Shown here in pieces: positions 11,275 to 21,688 of a stretch of DNA of 64,000 nt; the first letter of the stretch is position 1, and every line of letters begins with the position of its first letter. Both the position numbers and the translations under genes were made by a program. Source of the DNA: Datisca glomerata (Eukaryota > Streptophyta > Magnoliopsida > Cucurbitales > Datiscaceae); the NCBI GenBank assembly GCA_003255025.1, contig QANY01004032.1, positions 1 through 64,000 of the forward strand, in the 5' to 3' direction. The notes beneath the pieces are model-generated. The model searched no databases and was not told where the DNA came from. It was given only the letters and a program-made list of their open reading frames with translations.

Positions 11275-11660
11275 CATTTTTGATATGTCTGTTCCCATTC
11301 TAGAAGCGATGATCTTCCTTTCTTGAGATGTCGGTTCCCATTCTAAAAGCGATGATCTCCCATTTTAGAAGTGATAATCACCCGTTCAAGAAGCGATAAG
11401 TCACCCCGTTCTAGAAGCGATAGTCACCCATTCCAAAAGCGATAGTCTCCCGTTCGAGAAGCGTTAGTGACCCCTTCCAAAAGCAATAGTCTCTCGTTTC
11501 TGAAGCAATAGCCACCTGTTCCAGAAGCGATAATCACCCGTTCTAGAAGTGATAACCACCCCTTCCAGAAGCGATTGTCCCCCGTTCGAGAAGTGATAAT
11601 CACCTCTTTTAGAAGTGATTGTCCTTATTCCAGAAGCGATAGTCACCCGTTTTGGAAGTG
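11275..11660. repeat. LTR minisatellite (right copy)
   Basis: About 16 degenerate units follow the form CCGTTCCAGAAGCGATAGTC. It is the same array as 7985-8285 but with more units, showing unit gain or loss since the two LTRs were identical at insertion. Confidence 0.75.
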
Positions 11661-12305
11661 AATGTTCCCCACTTCAGCGTTCTTTCCAGTTCTGACGAGG
11701 TCTCTTACTTCAGCGTTCTTTCCCGTTCTAACGAGGTCTCCTGCTTCAGCGTTCTTTCCCGTTCTGACGAGGTCTCCTGCTTCAGCGTTCTTTTTAAACA
11801 CGTGTCTTGGGTGATTTTTTTCCTGTTCAAGGTCTTTATAGATTTTCCAAAGCAATCCCGTCCTCCCTGTCTTCAGCTCTGTAATCCCATGGAGAAGACC
11901 ACACAAGCAATTCTTTTGCAAAATTGCTTTATCTTTCGATTTGGTGTCTTTTGGTTCTGGTTTATCTATTAGATTAGGTGTCTTTTGGTTCTGGTTTACT
12001 ATTTTCCCTAGAGCTTACACGGTTGCTATATTTTATTTGTTCACCCTATGACTATTTCATGACGGTATTTTCATTTTACTTCACTGTAAGCTTTACGGTG
12101 TAACAATATATTTTTACTGCTTTAACTAAGTATTTTGGTTATTCAAATGTTAGCGATGGCGGGTCCTATGAACATATCTAGAAACTGGGTCCAATACTAA
12201 GCTGAAGTGTCCTCATTCTCAGCAATCAATGATTCAACTTTATGAGCTAGTTCTTCAGTCTCGGCCTGGATTTTATATCAATAGCTGAAAGGCCTTTCTT
12301 TCTAT

Positions 12306-12577
12306 GATGGTGAAGGAGTTGATGGAGGGAGAGATGGGAAAGAAGATGAGGAACAAGGTGCAAAACTCTACGTTTTATCATGGGATGGCAAAATTATCCA
12401 AAACTTCGTCACGTGTTATGCACATGACCAACTTAACAGGTGTAGGATGAAAAAAATTAATAGAAGGGGGATAATTGATAGTTGATGAAAGTTGAAGGAG
12501 AAATTGGAAAAACTTTAAAGTTGAGAGGGTCTACTTAAAAATTGACCAAAGTTGAAAGGTGATTATGAAATAAATCC
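12306..12577 (-). repeat. Right terminal inverted repeat of the Mutator-like element
   Basis: The reverse complement matches 6584-6832. It is followed at 12578-12586 by AAAGTTATA, the same nonamer that precedes the left repeat. Confidence 0.75.
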
Positions 12578-12586
12578 AAAGTTATA

Positions 12587-13360
12587 TGCATGAAAAAAAA
12601 TGCAATCTATATTTGAAAGCTAGACAATTAGAATCGTCAAAGATCAAACTAAGTCCAATAAAAAGGTATAGAGAAATCTTTAGGTGATGTGAGAGATCTT
12701 GGATGCATTGACGAAAATTAAACTCCATTTAGTTTTGAGATAATTTTTATGAGAGATAATTTACTTTCAAAGAAAATATTGATATTCATGTTCATAAATG
12801 TAAATTCACATACATAAGAAAGCCTAAAACTATTGTCCACACTTCTATCATTAGGCATGATTTATCAATAAGAAGAGTACACCAACATGTCATAATGTAG
12901 TATTAAAGGACATTTAGCTTATATGTGGAGATTTTAATACTACAGAATAGGGTTTAGATGGCGGGTAAAAACCGTCATTATAACCCTATATTGACGGCTG
13001 ACCGACTGTCATCTATCGGGCTATCATCTTTAGTCATTTTAACATCTTTAGTCATTTTAAACCAAAGGTACCAGAAAAATAAAATTGATGATGGGTATTC
13101 CTCATCATAAAAGGTACCCTAACTCTTTTTAAAAAACTGTCATGGAAAGGCATTGCCTTCCCATGGCAACCCTTCAACAAAAAGTAGAAGCATGTGAAGA
13201 AATTACTGGGAGAGCACAATATCTTAAGCCTATAAACACACTAGTTAACAAGATAATTCACACAGCACAGAAGGCTTGACTGCATTGGAGTTTCCTTTCT
13301 CTTAATTCTAAGGTCTAAACATAAGCCTAAAGCAACACATATATCATTAGAAACATACCT
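12587..13360. other. Intergenic sequence with a CACTA-like subterminal patch
   Basis: No gene is seen. From 12947 the sequence CTACAGAATAGGG is followed by short GACGG/ACCGTCA and GATGATAGCCCGATAGATGACAG-like inverted motifs up to about 13060, as in CACTA transposon subterminal regions. The first base pairs of a CACTA terminus are imperfect (TACTACAG). A 12-bp perfect inverted repeat (TGTAGTATTAAA at 12896-12907, complement at 12942-12953) lies at its edge. At 13286-13300 a short copy of a phrase from the adjoining RPN5 pseudogene recurs (CCAATGCAGTCAAGCCTTCT on minus). Confidence 0.4.
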
Positions 13361-15082
13361 AAAAATTGGGATCTTAGAAAGGTTCTTATCTTCCAAGGTA
13401 GATTAAGAAGGCTTGACTGCATTGGATCATGAGGGGACAGAACTAGGTACCACCATATTTTCCTTAGGACCTACATGCAGTAAAAACATCAGATATGTTT
13501 AACATGATTCAAGGAAACGTGAAAGGGGAAAAGAGCATTACTGGTGTCCATTGTGCAAGGTTTTCTTTAACAGAAGGAATCTCATATATTACCTTGTAGC
13601 AGCGGTAAATCTCAAGGTAATCATTGAGTGGGAGTAATACTTACAAAGATCATAAGAAAACCACTTTCAAATATCTCATTAGCCGATCAAATCTCCAAGG
13701 CCAAATGGTCATACAAGAGGTAATCAATCTCTTAGGGGCTCAAACCCCCATGTACTCCTCGTCCCATTGACAAAAAAAATTAAAAATTAAATAAAAAATA
13801 TATATTAAAAAAATAAAAAATATATATCTTCAAGTCACTAGGCTCGCTGGCTTAATCTTCAGAATTTCCAAACCAAAATGACTTCCAAACATGTAAGGTC
13901 AACTCCAAACCTCTCTAGAGCCTTGGAGGGTTCCATAACCCAAAACGCCTAACAGATGTTTCACATGAAGGTGAACGGGAATGCACATACATAGAGTTCC
14001 ACCAGAAATGGTTAAAGAACTAGATATGACTGGAAGTAACACTATATACATCAACATTTTACAAATTCCTAAGGAGCCATCATACCTAAGCATTGTCCAA
14101 AAAACGATTTTGGTTGGTAAACAAGATCTAAAATTCACAGGTTTTTACAACCTCAATAGATTCACCATGATGAATATGTTTAAAACCACTGCAAGTATAA
14201 ACTGTAATAACTTATAGAAGTAAAAATTGAAAATCAAGCACCATTTCACCATATCATCAACTCATGGTATATGTGCTTTAACTCCAATAATGAAGGAATA
14301 TCAGTTGGAGCCTCTTCAACCATATTATCACCTTCTTTTGGTTTTTTCTTATCTTTCACAGTATCGGTATAAAAAACCCTTGGACTAATCTTTCTCGAGA
14401 GGATTTATGCACGGACATAGTCTTGACGGTCCAAGCACAAACGAACCTACAAATCAAGTTAGTAAGCATGTATTAATTATTATCTAGGATCTTATGGCAT
14501 ATAATGCTTATGATTTTATGTTGTTTTTCATTGGTATTGAAAACAAAGGAACATATAAAGAATCTCATACTTGTTCAAGAATAAAAGCAACTTTCTCATT
14601 TTTTGCCATGGCACCAAAAGTCTCCACCTTCATAACTCAGTCATCCGAAGTATCACATGAAACTAAAGTGAGAGAGGTATAACATGAAACTAAAGTGATG
14701 GAAAATCAGTGTAACATTCATCTTTTCTTCTTATGATAATTTGAACACCAACTTCCACCAAGATAAAGAATTCATACACATCGCAACTTCTTGCATCAAA
14801 TCAACAGCTTCAGCTATAAGCCCTTGTTCTTCTTTAATTTTTGCCAGTTTCTTGATTAACCGAGCTCGCTCAATTTCTACGTAGATCTAAAAACCAACAT
14901 TTGCTCATAAAGTGTTCAAAAAAGATGTTGTATAAAACAATGGAAGGGAGAAATTCGAAAGTATTTGGTTACCTTCCTCGTAGATATATTGTTTAGAGTC
15001 TTGCTAAGCTCTATCTGAGTTTCAAGGTCTGGTGTCTCATCAAATTATTACATTATTGTTGGACCATTACAGTTACAGCCTG
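13361..15082 (-). pseudogene. RPN5: 26S proteasome regulatory subunit RPN5 (PSMD12) pseudogene, introns retained
   Basis: The minus strand carries exon-sized matches to RPN5, a PCI-domain lid subunit of the 19S proteasome. In order they are 15082-14973 (QAVTVMVQQ, then DETPDLETQIELSKTLNN), 14886-14783 ([28 protein letters not shown]), 14628-14570 (VETFGAMAKNEKVAFILEQ), 14446-14256 (RLCLDRQDYVRA, stop, [31 protein letters not shown]), about 13640-13540 (YYSH, frameshift, [20 protein letters not shown]) and 13470-13361 ([20 protein letters not shown], then a frameshifted [13 protein letters not shown]). Several junctions retain splice-like GT and AG, so the copy arose from genomic DNA, not from mRNA. 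In-frame stops and frameshifts show it is dead. The N-terminus and the C-terminal PCI/winged-helix half are missing. Confidence 0.8.
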
Positions 15083-16700
15083 AATAGATATAGAAAACCT
15101 CATGAAAGAAATGGCAAAGCATAATTCTTAAAGTAAAAAAAAATAATATATTGCAGAAGATACCTAAAGTACGATTCAAATATAATTTAAGAGAAGTGAG
15201 CTACACAAATACTTAAAAATATATAAATACTACAATCCATGCTTCACTAAAAATATGACAGTTGTGAACTGTCAGTTGATCACATTCGTAGAAATGTCTA
15301 ACCACACTAGTACCAAGGAAAGATAAATAGAAGATAAAAAGGGCTAGATATGGACATCCTAGCTAATGACTTCAGAACACTGATTTGTCTTTTCTGCACA
15401 TAACTCTCTAGTCTAGAACTATAATTATTTCTTTACCATGCGCACAATTTGGAAGTAAAGTTATTTCTTTACCAAGTGCAAACTATGCAAGTGTGAACAC
15501 AATTATCATGTCAGAGACAACAAAATGAGATTGGACAATAGATGGGAAAAAGGGAAACTTGCATTAAGGTTCTAAATTTAAGAGAAGTTAGCTACACAAA
15601 TACTAAAAGAATATAAGCACTTATAATCATGCTTTACTAAGAATATAAACACTTATAATCTCTCCAATAATGAGGGCTGTAATTTAGTGCATGTAAATTG
15701 AAGATCAGGAAGATATCTATTCTATTTTTATGTAAGCTTTATTAGGAACTTAAATTTTCTTTTTGTCATATAAAAACCTACTCAATTTATTTGCTTTTAT
15801 TATGCTCAAAATATTTTGGGCAACATATTTTTAAATTAAGTACCCATCCATAAAAAGTTTAATACCAAAACCTTACTTTCTCAGTCTAAAATTCAATAAA
15901 GGACATTGATAATATCATATAACCGTTAGTGGATGGACTTAAACTGAATTAAATTAGCATCAAAAGTAAGTGAGATAAAATGATTTAAAAACCAACATGT
16001 GATGATCTATGTGTGTTAAAATAAGTTCCACGATCAGAAGAATTTGTAATTCCTTGTTGATCTTTTAAGTAAATTATAATATGGTCTAATGTGACCTTTA
16101 ACACTACACTGATGACATAATGAAATGAAATACAATCTACGTGTTCTTTTAAATTGTGTAGATTTTATTTTGAAACACTACTACAAATTTGGCTTCTTAT
16201 GACAGTCAAGTAAAAGAAGAGATGATAGGTTCTCGAAAACTGTCACACAAAAAGGTGTCAAGAAGGGAGATTAGAGTTTTTATTTTTAATATGACAAGTT
16301 TTAAGTATACTATCACAACAAGTTTAACTAAAATGAGAGTTAAATAAATTCATTGGTAACCTTAATATTATGTTATCATAAAAATGATCTTATATAAATA
16401 TAAGGCTAAGAATCTCCTCACTATTTGAATTTCCTTTTGAAAATTATTTTACCAGAATATATTTTGATTTCACTAGATGTAATGTATGTGCGTTGAATTA
16501 GGGACAATAGAAAATACATTAGATTAATTGTGTAATATGATAATATTGAGGTATTTATACTAAAAGAGAAAAACAAAATCGAATTTTCTTTCGAATAAAA
16601 TGAATATCTATATCAATATGTTGGACCATCTCATGCAATACCAGATTTAAGACTAACATAATTACCGATTATATTCTCACAATATAAGGTCGTGGGATAA
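15083..16700. other. Intergenic sequence with repeat fragments
   Basis: No gene is seen. An ~80-bp local duplication lies at 15185-15260 and 15570-15650 (both with GCTACACAAATACT and ATGCTT(C/T)ACTAA). At 15740-15970 there is a same-strand relative of the U3 part of LTR family A (5400-5640), sharing CTACTCAA(C/T)TTATTT, CTCAGTCT and GGACTTAAACTGAATTAAATT-like blocks. At 16186 CACTACTACAAATTTGGC begins a CACTA-like terminus followed by GACAG-type motifs. Confidence 0.4.
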
Positions 16701-16739
16701 ATTGAAGAAAATCAAGCATTTTAGAAACTCCAAGCGAAG

Positions 16740-17250
16740 AACAACATCACTAAATCAAGCAAACCAAGTTCTCATAGACCGTTTTAATTGATACAAATAT
16801 GTTTTCAGACGGAAAAATTTTCTTAAGTACTCTCCCAATTCCAAAAACCTAGAGGATCCATATAAATCACCATTCAAAAAGTATTCATGACGTCCATCTA
16901 ATATAAGGGTCAGAATGAGAAGCAGAAAGAGAGATAAGGAGGCAAACAATGGTAAGTTTAGCAATAGGCCAAAGATGGCGATAAAACATTGCTTGAAATT
17001 TGATTAAAGCTCTTGGCAACCATTTGGGTTTTGTATCAAATAATAGTCACATATGCATTATATATTGAGTTGAACACCCAATGACCTCAAACTACCTTCT
17101 CTCCCTCAAGGATAGCAAACAATTTTCTAGTATAACTATTTTGTAAGGCAGTCATCCATCATAGGTTTAATTCCACTTCTCCCATAGACCTAGGATTCAG
17201 TTTAGAATCAATCAGACTGATAATTCATTCAAAGGAACTTGACAAAGTAT
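16740..17250 (-). pseudogene. Ty1/copia reverse-transcriptase fossil
   Basis: The minus-strand frames contain WMTALQNSYTRKLFAI, then HWVFNSIYNA, then after frame changes FLNGDLYGSSRFLELGE and FRLKTYLYQLKRSMRTWFA. These correspond to the copia RT stretch from W-x-x-AM/AL through WVF...K, the AFLNGDL motif, and KSLYGLKQSPRAWF. Stops and shifts break every motif. No LTRs or primer site can be tied to it with confidence, although LTR family B begins about 200 bp to its right on the same strand. Confidence 0.6.
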
Positions 17251-17444
17251 TATACAAAGTATGGTCTCAGTAAGATGACCAGTAGAGCGAGATAAGGTAG
17301 GAGATTTGAGGGAAAACGGTCCCTAAAAGGTCACTGCCGAGGGGGAGGAGAGAAGAAAGCTTAGTACCTTCGTTTGATGAGGAATCTAACACAGAATGAT
17401 GAGAGCATCAGAAGGAAAGTAGTGGGAGAAACATTAGGAGATGA

Positions 17445-18400
17445 ATTTATATGCTCCCTTAAGCATATGCGCTCCCTTATTTTCAGATCCATATAATAAT
17501 CTACCACGGGTCAATCGGGCTATCATGTACAAATAAGTTTCTTTTACATTCAAGTGAAAAATGAAAATTTAAGAATGAACTTTAAATTTTTACGAGTTTC
17601 ACGCTTGAAAAGATTAATTAATAAAGAAGAAATAAACATGATGTAAATGTAAAGAATGCTAACTACTATGTAAATGCAAAAATGTAAAAAACGTAATAAT
17701 ATAATATACGGAATATAAAGTGTGAAGAACAAAATAGTAAACACGCTTGCAAATGTAAGTGCAGAATTTAAACGTGCAAGCAAATAAGTGAATGGATGTA
17801 AAATGATGAAGTAAATTGCTTATAAAAATAAATAGCAGAAATATATAGGCAAGCAACATAAGAAAATAAAGAGCCAAAAGATGGAGAAAAAGAATTACTC
17901 ACGGATTCTTACGCGAGTCAGAAAACTTCCATACGTCTATGCTATAAGCTCCACTCCATTTTTAAGATTTTTAATCGTATTATCTTCTTATCGAATGAAT
18001 GTCAAACTTTACAAGCTAATTACTTATGCGTGTTACTATAACACTTCGGAAAGAATATAATATTCAATCTAAGTTGTCAAAAAAATAATCTTGTTCCCTT
18101 AGTTGTCAAATATATGCTCAAGATGTTAAAAGAGACTATGAAGATTTGGGAAATAATTAGGACCAATTCTTTTGACTCAATGATATTTCTCTCTTGCCAT
18201 GAAATGGAATGAAAGAGTTGTATCTAGAGAGGTGAGAAAGCTCACAATAAGGGTTTTAAATTTAGGAGGAAAATTCAAATGATTTGAACGGAGACAAAAA
18301 ATAGACACCGTATATAACAAGGAGGGAAAAATCTCTTACTAAAGAAACTAAGAATAAACTTACCCAAAATAACACAATTTCTTTTCTTTGTCAATCTTTC
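17445..18400 (-). mobile_element. Diverged LTR, family A relative in inverted orientation
   Basis: The reverse complement aligns with 5640-6240. Shared blocks are TTGTGTTATTTTGGGT-like, TTCAAATCATTTGAATTTTCC, GACAAGAGAGAAATA-like, TTTTGCATTTACATtGT and TAGATTnnTATATnGATCTGAAAATaAG, the last at the LTR-internal boundary. The primer site itself is not preserved. It may be the 5' LTR of the element whose RT fossil lies just to its left. Confidence 0.5.
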
Positions 18401-20060
18401 TCTTCCTCTGCAACATATTTTTTACTTCACGTTTAAACGAGACGGTGAAACACTCAAATTAAACTCTCAAAATTGAAGATATCATATTTCTACATTAATC
18501 TCATAGACATGTGCTGTCACGTCTCTGCTTCCATTAGTGATTGTAGCACAAAAATAAACTTTTAGATTATTATGCTTAAAAATCAGAGAAATTTACAGAT
18601 CTCGATAAGTTTAGGGATGATGTTTTAATAAATGTCAGATTTTTTTAGAGTTTTAGATGAATAACAAGTTACTATAAACGTCAATAATTATTGACCAAAA
18701 TATCCTTACTCTATTTGAGGGGTATTTCAAATTAAGAGTAATTTAATATTAATCAATAAATATAAGTGTACAAAGTCAATAGATTGAAAACATATATACA
18801 ATTAATTCAAACAATTATCTAGTCAAGGATATTCCATATAGTCAACAAATTGAAATTTCTGTCTTCTTAATTTAAATTTTTTTAGATAAATATAAAGTAT
18901 ATTATTGATTGACTACTCATCTCATTACTTAAATATAATTAATTTATTAATACTAGACATCAATAGAAAATTTGAATTTTAAAATTTGGTTGAAACCGCT
19001 AATAAAAGAATCAAAATATTCGAATAACACTAAAAAAACCGCTAAAAAACTGCACAAAAATTTGCTCAAATAACTTATTTGAAAAATAAATTCCCAAAAT
19101 AGGGAATGATCACCAAGATAAAAAGTCTTCCCAAATAAATATATCACTGATATAGAATGTATCATTAAAATTTGTTTAAGCAGATATAAAATATATCATT
19201 GATTGACTAATTAACACTTCATACATTTAACTAATGACATGATATATTTTACATTTATGTGAATTTCTTTTAATGGTATAGTCAATAACTAATTAATTGA
19301 CTCATCGCATTACTTAAATATAATGAGTCAATTAATGCTAGACATCAATAAAATATATTTACCATTAACTGAATACTTTGACCAGTTATATTTAAGAGAT
19401 AAGATAATCTATTAAACAACGTTAGCTAAAATTTAGGAAATAATTCAAATATTTAAATAAATTGATGTTAAAATTAATAAAAAAAAACAAAAATTAATTT
19501 GATAAAAAATCTATAAAAAGCAAAGGTAATAGTATCTTTTTAAATTTTATCATCAAATGATTGATGATGTGGCACCAAAAATTATCTATGGTTTCAAAGT
19601 TAAAAAAGCCTATATTTTTTTCAAAATGAGATTTTAAGAGTTATCTATTTAATGTAATTAATTTAAAAGCAAAAGATAAAAGACTAACTAAAGTGTTTAA
19701 CTTGAAAAATGTTGGAACTAATGCGCAGCTTGTTCCAAAAGTTTAGGGTGTTTCATTTGCAAAACAAAAATTAGGAACACTTGAAAGTTCTACATTTCCA
19801 CCAAAACTTCAGGATGGTTCCTTATAGGTTAGGATGCTTGAAGAAAAATTTCGGGATGCTTCTTTTTGAAGGTTGAGTCCTCTGGGCCTCCCCTGCTTGC
19901 TGCCTCTTCCATTTCCACAGAGAAGGCGTGGATGTTGGGAACTTGGGAGAAGAGGGGCCCACTTTACGCATAGAACCCAAATCACACCAAGTCAAATGGA
20001 AACCCCATCTTGTAATGAAATCTTGTTCCTTATCTCTACTTGAAAGTTGAAACCACCCCT
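18401..20060. other. AT-rich upstream intergenic region
   Basis: No gene is seen. A block around 18890-18970 (TACTTAAATATAAT, TAATACTAGACATCAATA) recurs diverged at 19300-19350. The last ~150 bp before the DUF4079 gene turn pyrimidine-rich (CTCTTTCTCTCTC), typical of a plant core promoter and 5' leader. I cannot name a TATA box with confidence. Confidence 0.5.
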
Positions 20061-20114
20061 CTTTCTCTCTCTACTCTTTTCTTCTCTCTCTAAGGAACAG
20101 AGTAGCAGAGGAGC

Positions 20115-21688
20115 ATGGCAATCACACTTAGCCTTCCAAAACTCCCTAGAATTCCTCTAAAACCACACCCTTCTTCATCAACCTCCAAACTTCCAATTCC
20201 ATCCACTATTTCACTATTGAATCCGTCCAAGGATTCAACACAGCTCCAGAGTTTCTTCATTGAAACAACCCATCATCTAAAATCATATTCTCTTCCCCTT
20301 TCAGCTCTTACATTGCCTTTTTTCCTTGACCCAAAGGCAAGAAAAGAAACCCCATGACATTTTCTTATTGACCATCATTTTTTCTAGAATAAGAGAAAAA
20401 AATGTTTTGATTTTATTTTGTTTTTGATTGGTTTAGGGGTGATTTTTGATTGGGCAGGACGCAGTGGCTGTGGGTGGAGAGTTTGGAATATTGGAAGGAA
20501 GGACATTTGCTCTGATTCATCCCATTGTAATGGGAAGTTTGTTCGTTTACACCTTGTGGGCTGGCTATTTGGGTTGGCAATGGCGGCGAGTCAGGACAAT
20601 TCAGAATGAGATTAATGAACTTAAGAAGCAAGCGAAGCCTGCTGCTGTTACCCCAGAAGGAATTCCTGTTGAATCAGCTCCATCTCCTGTTGAACTCAAA
20701 ATTCAGCAGCTTACTGAGGTCTTTTTTTTTTTGCTCTCAAACCCTAATTATTTAACTGGAAATGCAATCACTACAGTTTAACTGTCTCCTAATCAAAGGA
20801 ATCAATGTTGGAAGTGCTTTAGTATAAATTTTATGAGAACTTGTTTCATAAACAGCTTTGAAAATCCAAGTCAGTTCAGTTTAGAATAAGCAGCTGGTAA
20901 ACCAGTTATTGGGTAGTTTTTTATTTCCAAACAGAAAAACAAAACTCCTCTACCAATTTGATAGACTGAGGATTCAATTTTATCATACCAATACATATGG
21001 CCCGGATTCCATCAATTCTCCAAAGCTAAACGTGCGTGGACGAAGTAGTCCTAAGTTTGATAACCACTTTGAGAAAGGAAAAAAGAACGCTTATCAGAAT
21101 TATTGAAGTGGGTCCATTCATCTTCATCAAATTCTCAGTACAAAGGCAATGATGGAAATGGATACTTCTTGTCTTGTTTTATATGCTGTTAGACTTATTA
21201 TCAAGATTGGGGAAATCAGTACATATGAATCTGATCCATTGGGGTATATGAAATTCAGGAGAGAAAGGAGTTGCTCAAAGGGTCATATAAGGATAGACAC
21301 TTCAACGCCGCTTCGATACTTCTAGCATTTGGAGTCTTAGAATCGGTCGGGGGAGGACTTAATACCTGGCTTAGGACAGGAAAGCTGTTCCCAGGACCCC
21401 ATTTGTTTGCAGGAGCAGGTAACTTTATTCTATACTCTTGCATAGTCCAAATTACAAAGAATATAATGTTTGTCTGATTTGAGCTTGAAATTTTGGTAAA
21501 TGAGAGCAGGCATTACTGTACTATGGGCAATTGCTGCTGCTTTAGTACCTGCAATGCAGAAAGGCAATGAGACGGCAAGATATCTTCACATTGCTCTCAA
21601 TGCTCTGAATGTTCTTCTCTTCATATGGCAAATCCCGACGGGGCTTGATATAGTACTCAAAGTGTTCGAGTTCACGAAATGGCCTTAG
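20115..21688 (+). CDS. DUF4079 family plastid membrane protein, four exons
   Basis: Exons at 20115-20336, 20458-20718, 21259-21418 and 21510-21688 join in frame to 273 codons. The first ATG lies in GAGGAGCATGG after a CT-rich leader. The N-terminal ~55 residues are rich in Ser, Pro and Lys with no acidic run, like a chloroplast transit peptide. Hydrophobic segments follow at SLPLSALTLPFFL, ALIHPIVMGSLFVYTLWAGY, ASILLAFGVLESVGGGL, GITVLWAIAAALVPAM and YLHIALNALNVLLFIWQIP, predicting an integral membrane protein with a helical charged loop (NEINELKKQAK) between segments 2 and 3. DUF4079 proteins occur in cyanobacteria and plant plastids; no molecular role is assigned. Intron 1 starts with GC (AAAG|GCAAGA) and ends CAG; introns 2 and 3 are GT-AG. 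The frame is intact and looks functional. Confidence 0.85.
20337..20457 (+). other. GC-AG intron 1 of the DUF4079 gene
   Basis: The exon phrase FFLDPK ends in CCAAAG and the next base pair is GC, giving AAAG|GCAAGA. The acceptor is TTGATTGGGCAG. No GT donor keeps the DPK|DAVAVGGEFG junction in frame here. GC donors with strong flanking consensus make up roughly 1% of plant introns. The 121-nt length is normal. Confidence 0.75.

Larger units (their letters stand above)
7479..11829 (-). mobile_element. Non-coding LTR retrotransposon (LARD/TRIM-like) nested in the Mutator-like element
   Basis: Direct repeats at 7479-8383 and 10707-11829 are the LTRs. A C-rich tract at 8385-8396 (polypurine on minus) touches the left LTR, and a primer site on the minus strand (10687-10704, TGGTGCTTTCATTGAGAG) touches the right one, so the element reads right to left. 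The 2.3-kb internal part has no gag or pol that I can recognise. It therefore depends on another element's proteins. The flanking pentamers (GCGTC left, AGGTC right) agree at only three positions, so the target duplication has decayed or the ends are off by a base or two. Confidence 0.75.
10707..11829 (-). repeat. 5' LTR (right) of the nested non-coding element
   Basis: This 1,123-bp LTR is a diverged copy of 7479-8383. It contains a long uninterrupted ATA microsatellite (10977-11047, about 23 units), the minisatellite at 11275-11660, and four GACGAGGTCTCnTnCTTCAG units near 11690-11790 where the other LTR has one or two. Confidence 0.75.
6584..12577. mobile_element. Mutator-like element (Pack-MULE) interrupted by an LTR retrotransposon
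   Basis: Two ~250-bp terminal inverted repeats (6584-6832 and 12306-12577) are flanked by the identical 9-bp duplication AAAGTTATA. The ends read GGATTAATTTTATAAACACC on the left and GGATTTATTTCATAATCACC on the reversed right end. Taking out the nested LTR element (7479-11829) leaves a native element of about 1.64 kb. No MURA-type transposase is visible, so it is non-autonomous. Its left internal part holds a fragment of a host LTO1-like gene, which makes it a Pack-MULE. The right internal part (11830-12305) contains no recognised gene. Confidence 0.8.

Noticed and set aside
7474..11834. 5-bp target duplication for the element nested in the MULE (GCGTC/AGGTC)
   Set aside because: Only three of five positions agree, so I do not report it as a duplication.
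11643..11921. Minus-strand frame with repeats of NAEAGDLVRTGK
   Set aside because: The peptide repeat is a by-product of tandem DNA units at the LTR start; the other LTR does not keep the frame.
13899..14138. 79-codon minus-strand frame
   Set aside because: It lies between two RPN5 exon blocks, in intron-like or inserted sequence, with no similarity I can name.
20909..21106. Plus-strand frame of 65 codons
   Set aside because: It lies within intron 2 of the DUF4079 gene and has no family features.
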